DNA from: Candidatus Rokuibacteriota bacterium
GTDB taxonomy: Bacteria; Methylomirabilota; Methylomirabilia; Rokubacteriales; CSP1-6
Direction: 5' to 3'
DNA length: 9,067 nucleotides
NCBI GenBank assembly: GCA_016201575.1
Contig: JACQCN010000271.1
Location: 1 to 9,067 of the forward strand
Position 1 is the first letter of the stretch, and each line of letters begins with the position of its first letter. The position numbers were made by a program, and so were the translations under genes. Shown here one piece after another: positions 1 to 6,158 of this stretch. The notes beneath the pieces are model-generated. The model was not told the DNA's origin. It was given only the letters and a program-made list of their open reading frames with translations, and did not search any database.

Positions 1-52
1 CCACGGCGAGCCAGCCGAGGGCACGGATCACCGCTGTCGCACGATCGAACAT
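1..52 (-). CDS. 5' end of an unidentified leftward gene (partial)
   Basis: The leftward frame begins with ATG at 52-50 and reads MFDRATAVIRALGWLAV before leaving the window. A strong Shine-Dalgarno run, GGGGAGAG, lies 3 bases upstream of the ATG. The gene starts 55 bases after the phosphotransferase stop on the same strand, so co-transcription is likely. The short hydrophobic stretch (ALGWLAV) could be the start of a membrane segment or a dehydrogenase N-terminus; too little is visible to name a family. Confidence 0.6.
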   Translation of the reverse strand, partial: MFDRATAVIRALGWLAV

Positions 53-82
53 GGTCTCTCCCCGAGCGATCAGTGGGTGGTA

Positions 83-111
83 ATGCTGGGTTGAAACAAA
101 AAGGTTGTCAA
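83..111 (-). promoter_or_regulatory. possible promoter (perfect -35, weak -10)
   Basis: On the minus strand a consensus TTGACA (111-106) overlaps the TGA stop of the phosphotransferase. It sits in an A/T-rich pocket that is unusual for this GC-rich window. A 17-base spacer leads only to CAGCAT, a poor -10, and neighbouring registers are no better. It could give the downstream leftward gene its own transcript; read-through from the phosphotransferase is equally possible. Confidence 0.25.
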
Positions 112-1163
112 GGGCTTTTGCTCCGCGGCGCGATGATCGCCCACGCCAGCACCGCGAGCGGGCGCGCGCGCGCGCCCCGCTCGCGCGCGTTGGGATCGCT
201 GGCGGTGCCCGCGAGCACGCGCCCCATGATCCCCTGGGAAATCGCGGCGAGGCGGAAGAACGAGAACCCGACGTAGAAGTCCCAGTCGGGGATGGCCGCG
301 CGCCCCGTCCGCCGGCAGTAGGCCGCGATGAACTGCGCCTCCGAGGGGATGCCGAGCGCGGCGAGGTCGCGCCCGCGGAAGCCGTCGGCGTCCGGCAGGT
401 AGTAGGGCACGCAGGTGTAGGCGAGGTCCGCGAGCGGGTGGCCGAGCGTGGACAGCTCCCAGTCGAGCACGGCGACCACGCGCGGCTCGGTGGGATGGAC
501 GATGACGTTGCCCGGCCGGTAATCGCCGTGGACGATCGTGGTCTCGTCGCCCGGCGGGATGTGGGCGGGCAGCCAGGCGACCAGCCGCTCCATCTCCGGG
601 ATCGTCTCGGTCTCCGAGGCGCGGTACTGGCTGGTCCAGCGGTGGATCTGGCGCGCGAAGTAGTTGCCGGGCTTCCCGAAGTCCGCCAGCCCGAGGGCCC
701 GCCAGTCGACCGTGTGCAGTCGCGCCAGCACCGTGTTGAGCGAGTCGAAGATCGCCGCGCGCTCGGTGGCGCCGCCGCCGGGGAGCAGCGGGTCGCGGAA
801 GATCCGCCCGTGCACGCACTCCATGACGTAGAACGGCGTGCCGAGGACCGACTCGTCCGCGCAGTAGGCGTAGGTCCGGGGCACCGGCACGTCGGTCGCC
901 GCCAGCGCGGTGATGACCCGGTACTCGCGATCGACGGCGTGGGCCGAGGGCAGGAGCTTGCCCGGCGGCTTGCGGCGCACGACGTACTCGCGGCCGCCGG
1001 CGACCAGGTAGTACGTCGGGTTCGACTGCCCGCCCTCGAACTGCCGGACGGTCAAAGGCGGCGTGAAGCCGTCGACGTGCGCCTTCATGTACCGCTCGAG
1101 CGCGCCGACGTCGAACCGGTGCGCCGCGCGAACCTCGACCGTGCTGATCACGGGCCCTCCCAT
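108..1163 (-). CDS. ACAD10/11-type phosphotransferase (aminoglycoside phosphotransferase fold)
   Basis: Predicted cytoplasmic kinase of the APH/choline-kinase fold, about 351 residues, the usual length for the stand-alone ACAD10/11-like group. Numbered from the ATG at 1163, the Brenner motif HGDYRPGN is at 212-219 (catalytic D214, metal-binding N219). The second metal-binding Asp is D234 in VLDWELSTLGHPLADLAY. The N-lobe has the group-typical FEGGQSNPTY and a VVRRKPPGKL strand with the likely ATP-binding lysine, followed by REYRV. A GTG at 1190 would add nine residues and a GTG at 1151 (after GGAGGG) would shorten it; none has an ideal ribosome binding site. The gene diverges from an acyl-CoA dehydrogenase. 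Related LvaA and the ACAD10/11 kinase domains phosphorylate the 4-hydroxyl of 4-hydroxyacyl-CoA, so a similar substrate is inferred; aminoglycoside resistance is unlikely. Confidence 0.9.
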   Translation of the reverse strand: MGGPVISTVEVRAAHRFDVGALERYMKAHVDGFTPPLTVRQFEGGQSNPTYYLVAGGREYVVRRKPPGKLLPSAHAVDREYRVITALAATDVPVPRTYAYCADESVLGTPFYVMECVHGRIFRDPLLPGGGATERAAIFDSLNTVLARLHTVDWRALGLADFGKPGNYFARQIHRWTSQYRASETETIPEMERLVAWLPAHIPPGDETTIVHGDYRPGNVIVHPTEPRVVAVLDWELSTLGHPLADLAYTCVPYYLPDADGFRGRDLAALGIPSEAQFIAAYCRRTGRAAIPDWDFYVGFSFFRLAAISQGIMGRVLAGTASDPNARERGARARPLAVLAWAIIAPRSKSP

Positions 1164-1319
1164 GGCGCCGGGCCGAATCGTACCCGGCACACCGCTTGCC
1201 GAGCCGACGCGGACGCCGGCCCGAGGCCACCGTCCTCCGGCCCCAGGGCGGCGGCAAGCTGCCGAAAGTCTACTTCAAGGAGGCCCGGAGGTCTGCGGCG
1301 GACTCCGGTCGACCCCCCT

Positions 1320-1348
1320 TTGCCGTCGGCGCCGCCGAAGGCTATAGT
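1320..1348 (+). promoter_or_regulatory. sigma70-like promoter for the acyl-CoA dehydrogenase
   Basis: TTGCCG (1320-1325, 4/6 to consensus) and TATAGT (1343-1348, 5/6) are separated by exactly 17 bases. Transcription would start near 1355, immediately before the first of three leader hairpins, leaving a 5' untranslated region of about 130 bases. The A/T-rich hexamer stands out from its GC-rich surroundings. The remainder of the 324-base divergent gap (1164-1319) shows nothing I can support, including no convincing promoter for the leftward phosphotransferase. Confidence 0.55.
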
Positions 1349-1356
1349 GGACCGTC

Positions 1357-1475
1357 GCGACCGGGCGGCGGGCGCCCGGTCGCGGCCCGACCGACCACTC
1401 CCGCTTCGAGGGCCGGCTTTGCCGGCCCAACGGTTCCGGGGGATGCTCGAAGGGGGCCGTCGAGACCCCCTTCGA
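1357..1475 (+). promoter_or_regulatory. structured leader: three consecutive perfect hairpins
   Basis: Three back-to-back inverted repeats fill the space between the promoter and the dehydrogenase start. Hairpin 1: 1357-1366 with 1374-1383, 10 bp, 7-base loop. Hairpin 2: 1410-1417 with 1421-1428, 8 bp, TTT loop. Hairpin 3: 1447-1456 with 1466-1475, 10 bp, 9-base loop. Hairpin 3 ends 12 bases before the ATG at 1488, next to the GAGG ribosome binding site at 1479-1482. No hairpin is followed by a T-run, so none is a standard intrinsic terminator. I recognise no known riboswitch consensus. A cis-acting RNA controlling translation or mRNA stability is an inference. Confidence 0.5.
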
Positions 1476-1487
1476 TGAGAGGGCGAG

Positions 1488-2586
1488 ATGGAACTCGAGT
1501 ACTCGAAGAAAACCCGTGAGTACATGGACCAGATCACGGACTTCATGAGCAAACACGTCTACCCGAACGAGAAGACGTTCGCCGAGCAGCTCGAGGCCCA
1601 GCCGACCCGCTGGCAGGTGCCGCCGATCATGGAGGAGCTCAAGGCCAGGGCCCGCGAGCGCAGCCTCTGGAACCTCTTCCTGCCCGAGAGCGAGTACGGG
1701 GCCGGCCTGACCAACCTGGAGTACGCCCCGCTCTGCGAGATCATGGGCCGCTCCCCGATCGCCGCCGAGGTGTTCAACTGCTCGGCGCCCGACACGGGGA
1801 ACATGGAGGTGCTGGTGCGCTACGGAGTCGAGCATCGTGCGCAACGGCGACGAGTACGTCATCAGCGGCCACAAGTGGTGGACCTCGGGCATCGGCGATC
1901 CGCGCTGCCAGCTCCTCATCTTCATGGGCAAGACCAGCCCCACGAATCCCGACAAGTACAAGCAACAGTCGATGATCCTGGTCCCCCGCGACGCGCTAGG
2001 CATCAAGGTCCTGCGCATGCTCACCGTGTTCGGCTACGACGACGCCCCGCACGGGCACGGCGAGGTGCTCTTCGAGAACGTGCGCGTGCCCGCCGACAAC
2101 CTGCTGCTCGGGGAGGGGCGGGGGTTCGAGATCGCGCAGGGCCGCCTGGGGCCCGGGCGCATCCACCACTGCATGCGCCAGATCGGCGTGGCCGAGCGCG
2201 CGCTGGAGGCCATGTGCCGGCGCGCCGCCTCCCGGGTGGCCTTCGGGAAGCCGATCGCCGACCATGACGTCACCCTCGAGCGCATCGCGGAGTCGCGGAT
2301 CGACATCGACCAGGCCCGCCTTCTCGTGCTGCGGGCCGCGTACATGATGGACACGGTCGGCAACAAGTCCGCGCGCTCGGAGGTCGCCCAGATCAAGGTC
2401 GCCGTCCCCAACATGACCCTGCGCGTCCTCGACCGCGCCATCCAGGTCCACGGCGGTGGCGGCGTCAGCCAGGAGTTCTGGCTGGCGAACGCCTGGGCCC
2501 ACTCGCGCACGCTGCGCTTCGCCGATGGCCCCGACGAGGTGCACCGCCGCCAGATCGGCCGCCTGGAGCTGCGCAAGCACGCGTGA
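1488..2586 (+). pseudogene. acyl-CoA dehydrogenase (ACAD10/11-like), disrupted by an internal deletion
   Basis: Would be a flavoprotein oxidising an acyl-CoA thioester. The first 113 codons (1488-1826, to the VLVRYG motif) are in one frame. The rest (1825-2586, from [19 protein letters not shown] to GRLELRKHA) is in another. Family members carry about 37-38 residues between these points, including the flavin-contact motif of FAMTEP..ASSD type; this stretch is absent and the frame shifts at 1824-1827. Both halves otherwise look intact, with [12 protein letters not shown] and [19 protein letters not shown] near the C-terminus. GAGG at 1479-1482 supports the ATG. Restoring the gap gives about 403 residues, normal for the family. 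The product could not bind FAD normally as written. A real recent deletion and an assembly error are both possible. LvaC and ACAD11 are the closest characterised parallels. Confidence 0.85.
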
Positions 2587-2804
2587 CCTCGCAGGCCGCC
2601 CGGGCACCTGACGGAGACCATCACGCCGGCGCTGCGGGCCGGCACCGAGGCCGGCGCCCGCAAGCTCGCCTGACCGTCCTCACTACGCCCCGTCCCGACG
2701 AGCCCCGCCGCGAGCACCAACACGTCAACCCCTACACGCTCTTCGACCCCGCCCTCGGCAAGGAGGGCGCGGACGTCTCGCCGGCCTTCGCCGAGACGCC
2801 GTGA
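2583..2804 (+). CDS. small ORF or gene-tail remnants between dehydrogenase and HAD
   Basis: A 73-codon frame starts with GTG at 2583, overlapping the dehydrogenase stop (GTGA), and ends with TGA at 2802-2804, overlapping the HAD gene's GTG start by the same four bases. Its first half is Arg/His/Ala-rich and looks like an out-of-frame shadow. Its last part ([19 protein letters not shown]) looks genuinely coding. In the first half another frame reads [20 protein letters not shown] and then LA, stopping at 2671-2673, which resembles a real protein C-terminus. The interval may therefore hold remnants of one or two genes rather than one intact small gene. I recognise no family. A GC-rich imperfect hairpin with a 2-base bulge (2634-2661) lies inside, without a T-run. 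Confidence 0.35.
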   Translation: MTSQAARAPDGDHHAGAAGRHRGRRPQARLTVLTTPRPDEPRREHQHVNPYTLFDPALGKEGADVSPAFAETP

Positions 2805-3505
2805 AGGCCCTGCTCCTCGACCTCGACGACACGCTGCTCGACTACTCGGGCAGCGCGCCGCGGTGCTGGGAGGAAGCCTGCCTCGCCTGCTGCGCGCCGG
2901 GGACGGTCGGGCCGGACGCGCTCCTGGCCGCGATCGTCGAGGCGAGCCGCTGGTTCTGGGAGGATCCCGTGCGGCACCGGCGGGAGCGGGTCAACATGCT
3001 CCAGGCCTGGCAGTCGATCGTGGCCCACGCGCTGGCGCGCCTCGGCGTCGAGGCCGACAGGCTCGCCGCAGCCGTGGCCCGCGACTTCGCGTCGCGCCGC
3101 CGCGAGCGGATGCGCCTCTTCCCCGAGGCGGTCGAGAGCCTCGAGCGCCTCCGGCGCCGCGGCGTCCCGCTCGCGCTCGTCACCAACGGCGACGCCGGCC
3201 AGCAGCGGGACAAGATCGAGCGCCACGGGCTCGCCGCGTTCTTCGACGCGATCGTCATCGAGGGCGAGTTCGGCGCGGGCAAGCCCGACGAGATCGTCTA
3301 TCGGCACGCGCTGGCGGCGCTCGCCGCGCGGCCCGAGGACGCGTGGATGGTGGGCGACCATCTCGAGTTCGACGTCGGTGCGCCCCAGCGGCTGGGCTTG
3401 CGCGGCGTCTGGATCGATCGCGCCGGCCAGGGGCTGCCGCCGGGCGCCGCGGTCACGCCCGACCGGATCGTGCGCTCGCTGGCCGAGCTGACCGAGGCCC
3501 TCTGA
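2801..3505 (+). CDS. HAD-superfamily hydrolase, subfamily IA (YjjG/HDHD4-like phosphatase)
   Basis: A soluble 234-residue protein with all four HAD motifs. Motif I is DLDDT at 7-11 (nucleophile D7, acid D9); motif II is T128 in LVTNGD; motif III is K161 in GAGKPDE; motif IV is GDHLEFD at 185-191. A helical cap (about 15-105) is inserted after motif I, as in subfamily IA phosphatases such as nucleotidase YjjG and N-acylneuraminate-9-phosphatase; the exact substrate cannot be read from sequence. The start is GTG, in a 4-base overlap with the stop of the preceding small frame, suggesting translational coupling; no strong ribosome binding site is seen. It follows the dehydrogenase on the same strand and is 6 bases from the next ATG. 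Animal ACAD10 also carries a HAD domain, but this protein's cap and motifs look more like YjjG, so a joint pathway is only a suggestion. Confidence 0.88.
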   Translation: MKALLLDLDDTLLDYSGSAPRCWEEACLACCAPGTVGPDALLAAIVEASRWFWEDPVRHRRERVNMLQAWQSIVAHALARLGVEADRLAAAVARDFASRRRERMRLFPEAVESLERLRRRGVPLALVTNGDAGQQRDKIERHGLAAFFDAIVIEGEFGAGKPDEIVYRHALAALAARPEDAWMVGDHLEFDVGAPQRLGLRGVWIDRAGQGLPPGAAVTPDRIVRSLAELTEAL

Positions 3506-3511
3506 CGAGCG

Positions 3512-4271
3512 ATGGCGCGGTCGAAGCGCCAGGTCCTCGTCGGCACCACGGCCGGGCTCTACCAGTTCGGCGCCACCCGCCCGATCCCGCTCGACCGGCT
3601 CGGCGGCCGCGCGCTCACCGCGCTGGTGGCGGACGGGCGCGGCTGGAGCGCGATCGTCGCGGGCGAGCGGATCTGGGCGGCCGCTGACGACGCGCCGGCC
3701 TGGCGCGAGCGGGCGCGCGTGGCCGGCGCCACGTGCCTGGCGCCGACGCCCGGCGCTCCTCGTGGGCACCGCCAGCGCCCACCTCTTCCTCCTCGACGGC
3801 GGCGCGCCGGCCCGGGTGGAATTGTTCGAGGGCCTCGACGGGCGCGGTGCGTGGTACACGCCCTGGGGCGACCCTCCCGACGTCCGCTCGATGTCCGTCG
3901 ACGCCGAGGGCATCGTCTACGTCAACGTCCACGTCGGCGGCATCCTGCGCTCGGCCGACGGCGGCCGCACCTGGCGGCCCACGATCGACCTCGAGACCGA
4001 CGTCCACTAGGTCCTCGCCCACCCCGCCCGTCCCGGCCTCGTCCTCGCCGCCACCGCCGTCGGGCTCGCGCTGAGCGCCGACCGCGGGGAGACGTGGCGG
4101 ATCGAGACGGAGAGGCTCCACGCGCGCTACCTCCGCGCCGTCGCCGCCGCGGAGGACCACGTGCTGGTCTCGGCCGCGCGCGGGCCCGGCGGCGGGCGGG
4201 CGGCGGTCTACCGGAAGCGGCTCGACAAGGACGAGCCCTTCGAGCGGTGCGGCGCCGGGCTGCCCGAGTGG
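3512..4271 (+). pseudogene. Asp-box (BNR/sialidase-like) beta-propeller protein, frameshifted, amber-interrupted and truncated
   Basis: The frame opens with MARSKRQVLVGTTAGLYQF at 3512, 6 bases after the HAD stop. It runs to about 3750, then continues one frame over as ALLVGTASAHLFLLDGG. Removing one C from the CCC at 3749-3751 reconnects the two. The second frame contains the Asp-box SADGGRTW, meets TAG at 4008-4010 (ETDVH, stop, VLAHPARPG), and carries on in the same frame with a second Asp-box (SADRGETW). Coding character ends at GLPEW (4271), where an IS91 fragment begins. Asp-boxes mark propeller-blade turns in sialidase-like and photosystem-assembly-factor-like repeat proteins. Such soluble family members are usually longer than 300 residues, so the C-terminal blades are missing. 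Two lesions plus truncation argue for a dead gene or poor sequence. Function unknown. Confidence 0.75.
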
Positions 4272-4272
4272 G

Positions 4273-4422
4273 CGGGGCGGGGATCAAGACGCTGAGCTTC
4301 TCGAGCACCGCCAGCGGATCCCGCCCCAGGTGCGTCGCCCCAGCGGCCCGCGGATGCGCCCGCGCCGACACGAGCTGGCCGTGGGAGCTCTCCGTCACGC
4401 GCTCGACCGCCAGCGGCGGAGA
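4273..4422 (-). mobile_element. IS91-family transposase fragment
   Basis: One leftward frame across this stretch reads SPPLAVERVTESSHGQLV, then AHPRAAGATHLGRDPLAVLE and KLSVLIPAPP. From memory this matches the block in IS91-family (Y2) transposases that runs P-x-L-A-x-E-R-V … D-G-T-T-H-l-v … P-L-E-f-l-x-R-L-a-a-L-v-P-x-P, just before the conserved HGVLAP motif. Only about 50 residues remain; the catalytic tyrosines, zinc ribbon and element ends are absent. The fragment joins the truncated end of the propeller gene at 4271/4272 and the truncated end of the EthD-like gene at about 4421. The assignment rests on pattern memory, so confidence is moderate. Confidence 0.55.
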
Positions 4423-4852
4423 CCGCGCCGAGCGCGGGGATGTGCTCCTTGTCGTACCAGTCGCTGAACTCGGCCTCGAGCTCGGGCGCGATGTTCATCG
4501 CGTTCAACAGCAGCCCGCCGGCATGGGTCTGCGGCAGCTGGCCGCCGGGCAGGATCTGATCGCCCTCGAAGCGCATCAGGCGCTCGACCTTGCCGGTGAC
4601 GCGCTTCGACCACGGCGACAGGTTCTCGCCGCCGATCGCGAGATAGGGTGGGCTCTCCAGCACCGCGACACTCTCGAGATCCTAGGTCGCGACAGAGATC
4701 TTGCGGGCGTCCGCACCGATCCATCGCTGGCACACGAAGAACCCCGGCACCCGCTGCCGCTCGCGCAGATGCTCGGTGTCGTACCAGTCATGGAACTCGT
4801 CCTCGGCGGCCTGCCCGATGTTCATCGCCGCGATCACCGTGCCCTTCGCCAT
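4421..4852 (-). pseudogene. tandem-domain EthD-like (dimeric alpha/beta barrel) protein, amber-interrupted and truncated
   Basis: The ATG at 4852-4850 has an excellent ribosome binding site (GGGAGG, 6-base spacer). Two homologous units are visible: AAMNIGQAAEDEFHDWYDTEH near residue 10 and NAMNIAPELEAEFSDWYDKEH near residue 120. The repeated MNI..E.EF.DWYD.EH pattern resembles small EthD/Dabb-like dimeric barrel proteins, often of unknown catalytic role. Codon 57 is TAG (4684-4682) and the same frame continues cleanly on both sides. After HIPALGAV (about 4421) the frame loses family character and IS91-derived sequence starts, so the end of the second unit is lost. It diverges from the 4976 gene. 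The fold assignment is inference; the duplication and lesions are directly visible. Confidence 0.65.
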
Positions 4853-4898
4853 CGGCAACCTCCCGCAGAGCTGGTGCCGCATTGTGATCCTCGTCGCC

Positions 4899-4927
4899 TT
4901 GACTTGGATTGCCCGAAGCGCCATTCT
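4899..4927 (+). promoter_or_regulatory. possible promoter for the 4976 frame and the E1 operon
   Basis: TTGACT (4899-4904, 5/6 to the -35 consensus) is followed after 17 bases by CATTCT (4922-4927, 3/6). It lies in the 123-base divergent gap, about 50 bases upstream of a start codon with a strong ribosome binding site. The weak -10 leaves this tentative. Confidence 0.35.
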
Positions 4928-4975
4928 GCCCGTCACCGAAGCGTGAGGGGACTCGACGACGGGGAGGATCAAGCC

Positions 4976-5166
4976 ATGATGTCGACACCGCAAAGCGGCC
5001 GGGACCTGCTGAAGGGCGCTTTGGCGATCACGGCCGCCGCGTCGACCCGGCGAAGCGTGTGACCGGCTTGATCAAGACGCAGATCTTTCCCTTCGCCGAT
5101 CAGCGGGCGCGGAAGCTCTACGGACAGCTCGAACGCGGCGTCTACGACGCGTTGAAAGCGGTGTGA
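4976..5166 (+). pseudogene. internally deleted gene: intact N-terminus joined out of frame to a C-terminus
   Basis: A strong ribosome binding site (GGGAGGA at 4962-4968, 7-base spacer) precedes ATG-ATG at 4976. The frame reads MMSTPQSGRDLLKGALAITA, turns into STRRSV and stops at 5060-5062. From about 5041 another frame reads VDPAKRVTGLIKTQIFPFAD and then RARKLYGQLERGVYDALKAV, ending at TGA 5164-5166. That looks like an authentic protein C-terminus and overlaps the possible GTG start of E1-alpha by four bases. Good start signals, a coding-like start and a coding-like end with almost no middle suggest a large internal deletion. I recognise no family. An imperfect direct repeat (GTCGAC-anchored, 14 of 18 bases matching, at 4981 and 5041) flanks the interval and may be chance. 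Confidence 0.45.
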
Positions 5167-5171
5167 TCGCG

Positions 5172-6140
5172 ATGGCCCTCGACAAGGCGCAGCTGGCGCA
5201 GATGCTCCGCACGATGATCCTGATCCGTGAGTTCGACGAGCTGGCCATCCAGCTGCGGGTCGCGGGCAAGATCTATGGCGCGGTGCATCCCTACGTCGGC
5301 CAGGAGGCGGTCGCGGTCGGCGTGTGCTCCAACTTTAAAGTCAGCGATCGCGTGACCAGCACCCACCGCGGCCACGGGCATTGCATCGCGAAGGGCGCCG
5401 ACATCCGCCGCATGATGGCCGAGCTGTTTGGCCGCGTGGACGGCTATTGCAAGGGCAAGGGCGGTTCCATGCACATCGCCGACTTCGCGGTGGGGATGCT
5501 GGGCGCCAATGGCATCGTCGGGGGCGGGCTGCCCATCGCCTGCGGGGCGGCGCTCGCCGCGCAGCTCGAAGGCAAGGGCGACGTGACCGTCTGCTTCTTC
5601 GGCGACGGCGCGGCGGCCGAGGGCGAGTTCCACGAGGCGCTCAACATCGCCTCGGTGTGGAAGCTGCCGATCGTCTTCGTCTGCGAGAACAACCAGTACG
5701 CGGCGAACAACGCCGTGGCCGTGCAGCATCCGCGGGTCGACATCGCCGCCCACGCCGGCGCCTACCAGATCCCCGGCGTCGTGGCCGACGGCAACGACGT
5801 GCTCGAGGTGTACGCCGCCGCCGGCGACGCCGTCGCCCGCGCCCGCCGCGGAGAGGGGCCGAGCCTGCTCGAGGGCAAGACGTATCGCTGGCACTTCCAC
5901 GCCATGCGCGCCACCCCACCGCCGGAGACCCGCCCGTCCGACGAGATCGCGTCCTGGAAGGCCCGCGATCCGATCGCGCGCCTCGAGCAGCACGCGCTGG
6001 GCGCGGGCGCGCTCTCGGCCGCCGAGATGAGCGCGATTCGCGAGCGCGTGAAGGCCGATCTCGACGACGCCGTGGCCTTTGCCGAGGCGAGCCCGTTTCC
6101 CGATCCGAAAGATCTGCTGGTCGACATGTTCGCCGAGTGA
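5172..6140 (+). CDS. thiamine-diphosphate-dependent dehydrogenase E1 component, alpha subunit (acetoin/pyruvate dehydrogenase type)
   Basis: Alpha half of the heterotetrameric E1 that decarboxylates a 2-oxoacid, or cleaves acetoin, and passes the acyl or aldehyde unit to lipoylated E2. The thiamine-diphosphate/Mg motif begins at GDG (144-146 from the ATG) and ends at the NN of VFVCENN (173-174), the standard spacing. Other family blocks are present: an N-terminal MLRTMILIREFDE helix, VHPYVGQEAVAVG, STHRGHGHCIAKG, and KGKGGSMHI. Its 322 residues fit AcoA/PdhA-like subunits. The ATG at 5172 is preferred; a GTG at 5163 overlapping the upstream stop (GTGA) would add three residues, and neither has a strong ribosome binding site. 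E1-beta follows after 18 bases. The sequence does not settle the substrate among pyruvate, acetoin and branched-chain 2-oxoacids; the motif set looks most acetoin-dehydrogenase-like. Confidence 0.93.
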   Translation: MALDKAQLAQMLRTMILIREFDELAIQLRVAGKIYGAVHPYVGQEAVAVGVCSNFKVSDRVTSTHRGHGHCIAKGADIRRMMAELFGRVDGYCKGKGGSMHIADFAVGMLGANGIVGGGLPIACGAALAAQLEGKGDVTVCFFGDGAAAEGEFHEALNIASVWKLPIVFVCENNQYAANNAVAVQHPRVDIAAHAGAYQIPGVVADGNDVLEVYAAAGDAVARARRGEGPSLLEGKTYRWHFHAMRATPPPETRPSDEIASWKARDPIARLEQHALGAGALSAAEMSAIRERVKADLDDAVAFAEASPFPDPKDLLVDMFAE

Positions 6141-6158
6141 GGTGACGAGGACCGCGTC

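Noticed and set aside
154..184. 9-bp stem around a (CG)n run near the end of the phosphotransferase gene
   Set aside because: It lies inside coding sequence for an Arg/Ala-rich stretch and is explained by GC-rich codons; no T-run for a terminator.
1277..1283. Perfect AAGGAGG ribosome-binding-like site
   Set aside because: No ATG, GTG or TTG at a usable distance and no coding-like frame after it; probably chance.
105..1478. 457-codon rightward ORF opposite the phosphotransferase
   Set aside because: Arg/Val/Asp-rich antisense shadow with no domain and no ribosome binding site; the leftward frame has clear kinase motifs.
1355..1487. tRNA or known riboswitch in the three-hairpin leader
   Set aside because: No cloverleaf, no T-loop GGTTCRA context and no recognised aptamer core such as those for TPP, cobalamin or SAM.
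4272..5062. Apparent continuation of the 3512 frame as one 516-residue protein
   Set aside because: Only the first ~80 residues and the MMSTPQSGRDLLKG piece near the end are real coding; between them the frame runs through other genes' shadows.
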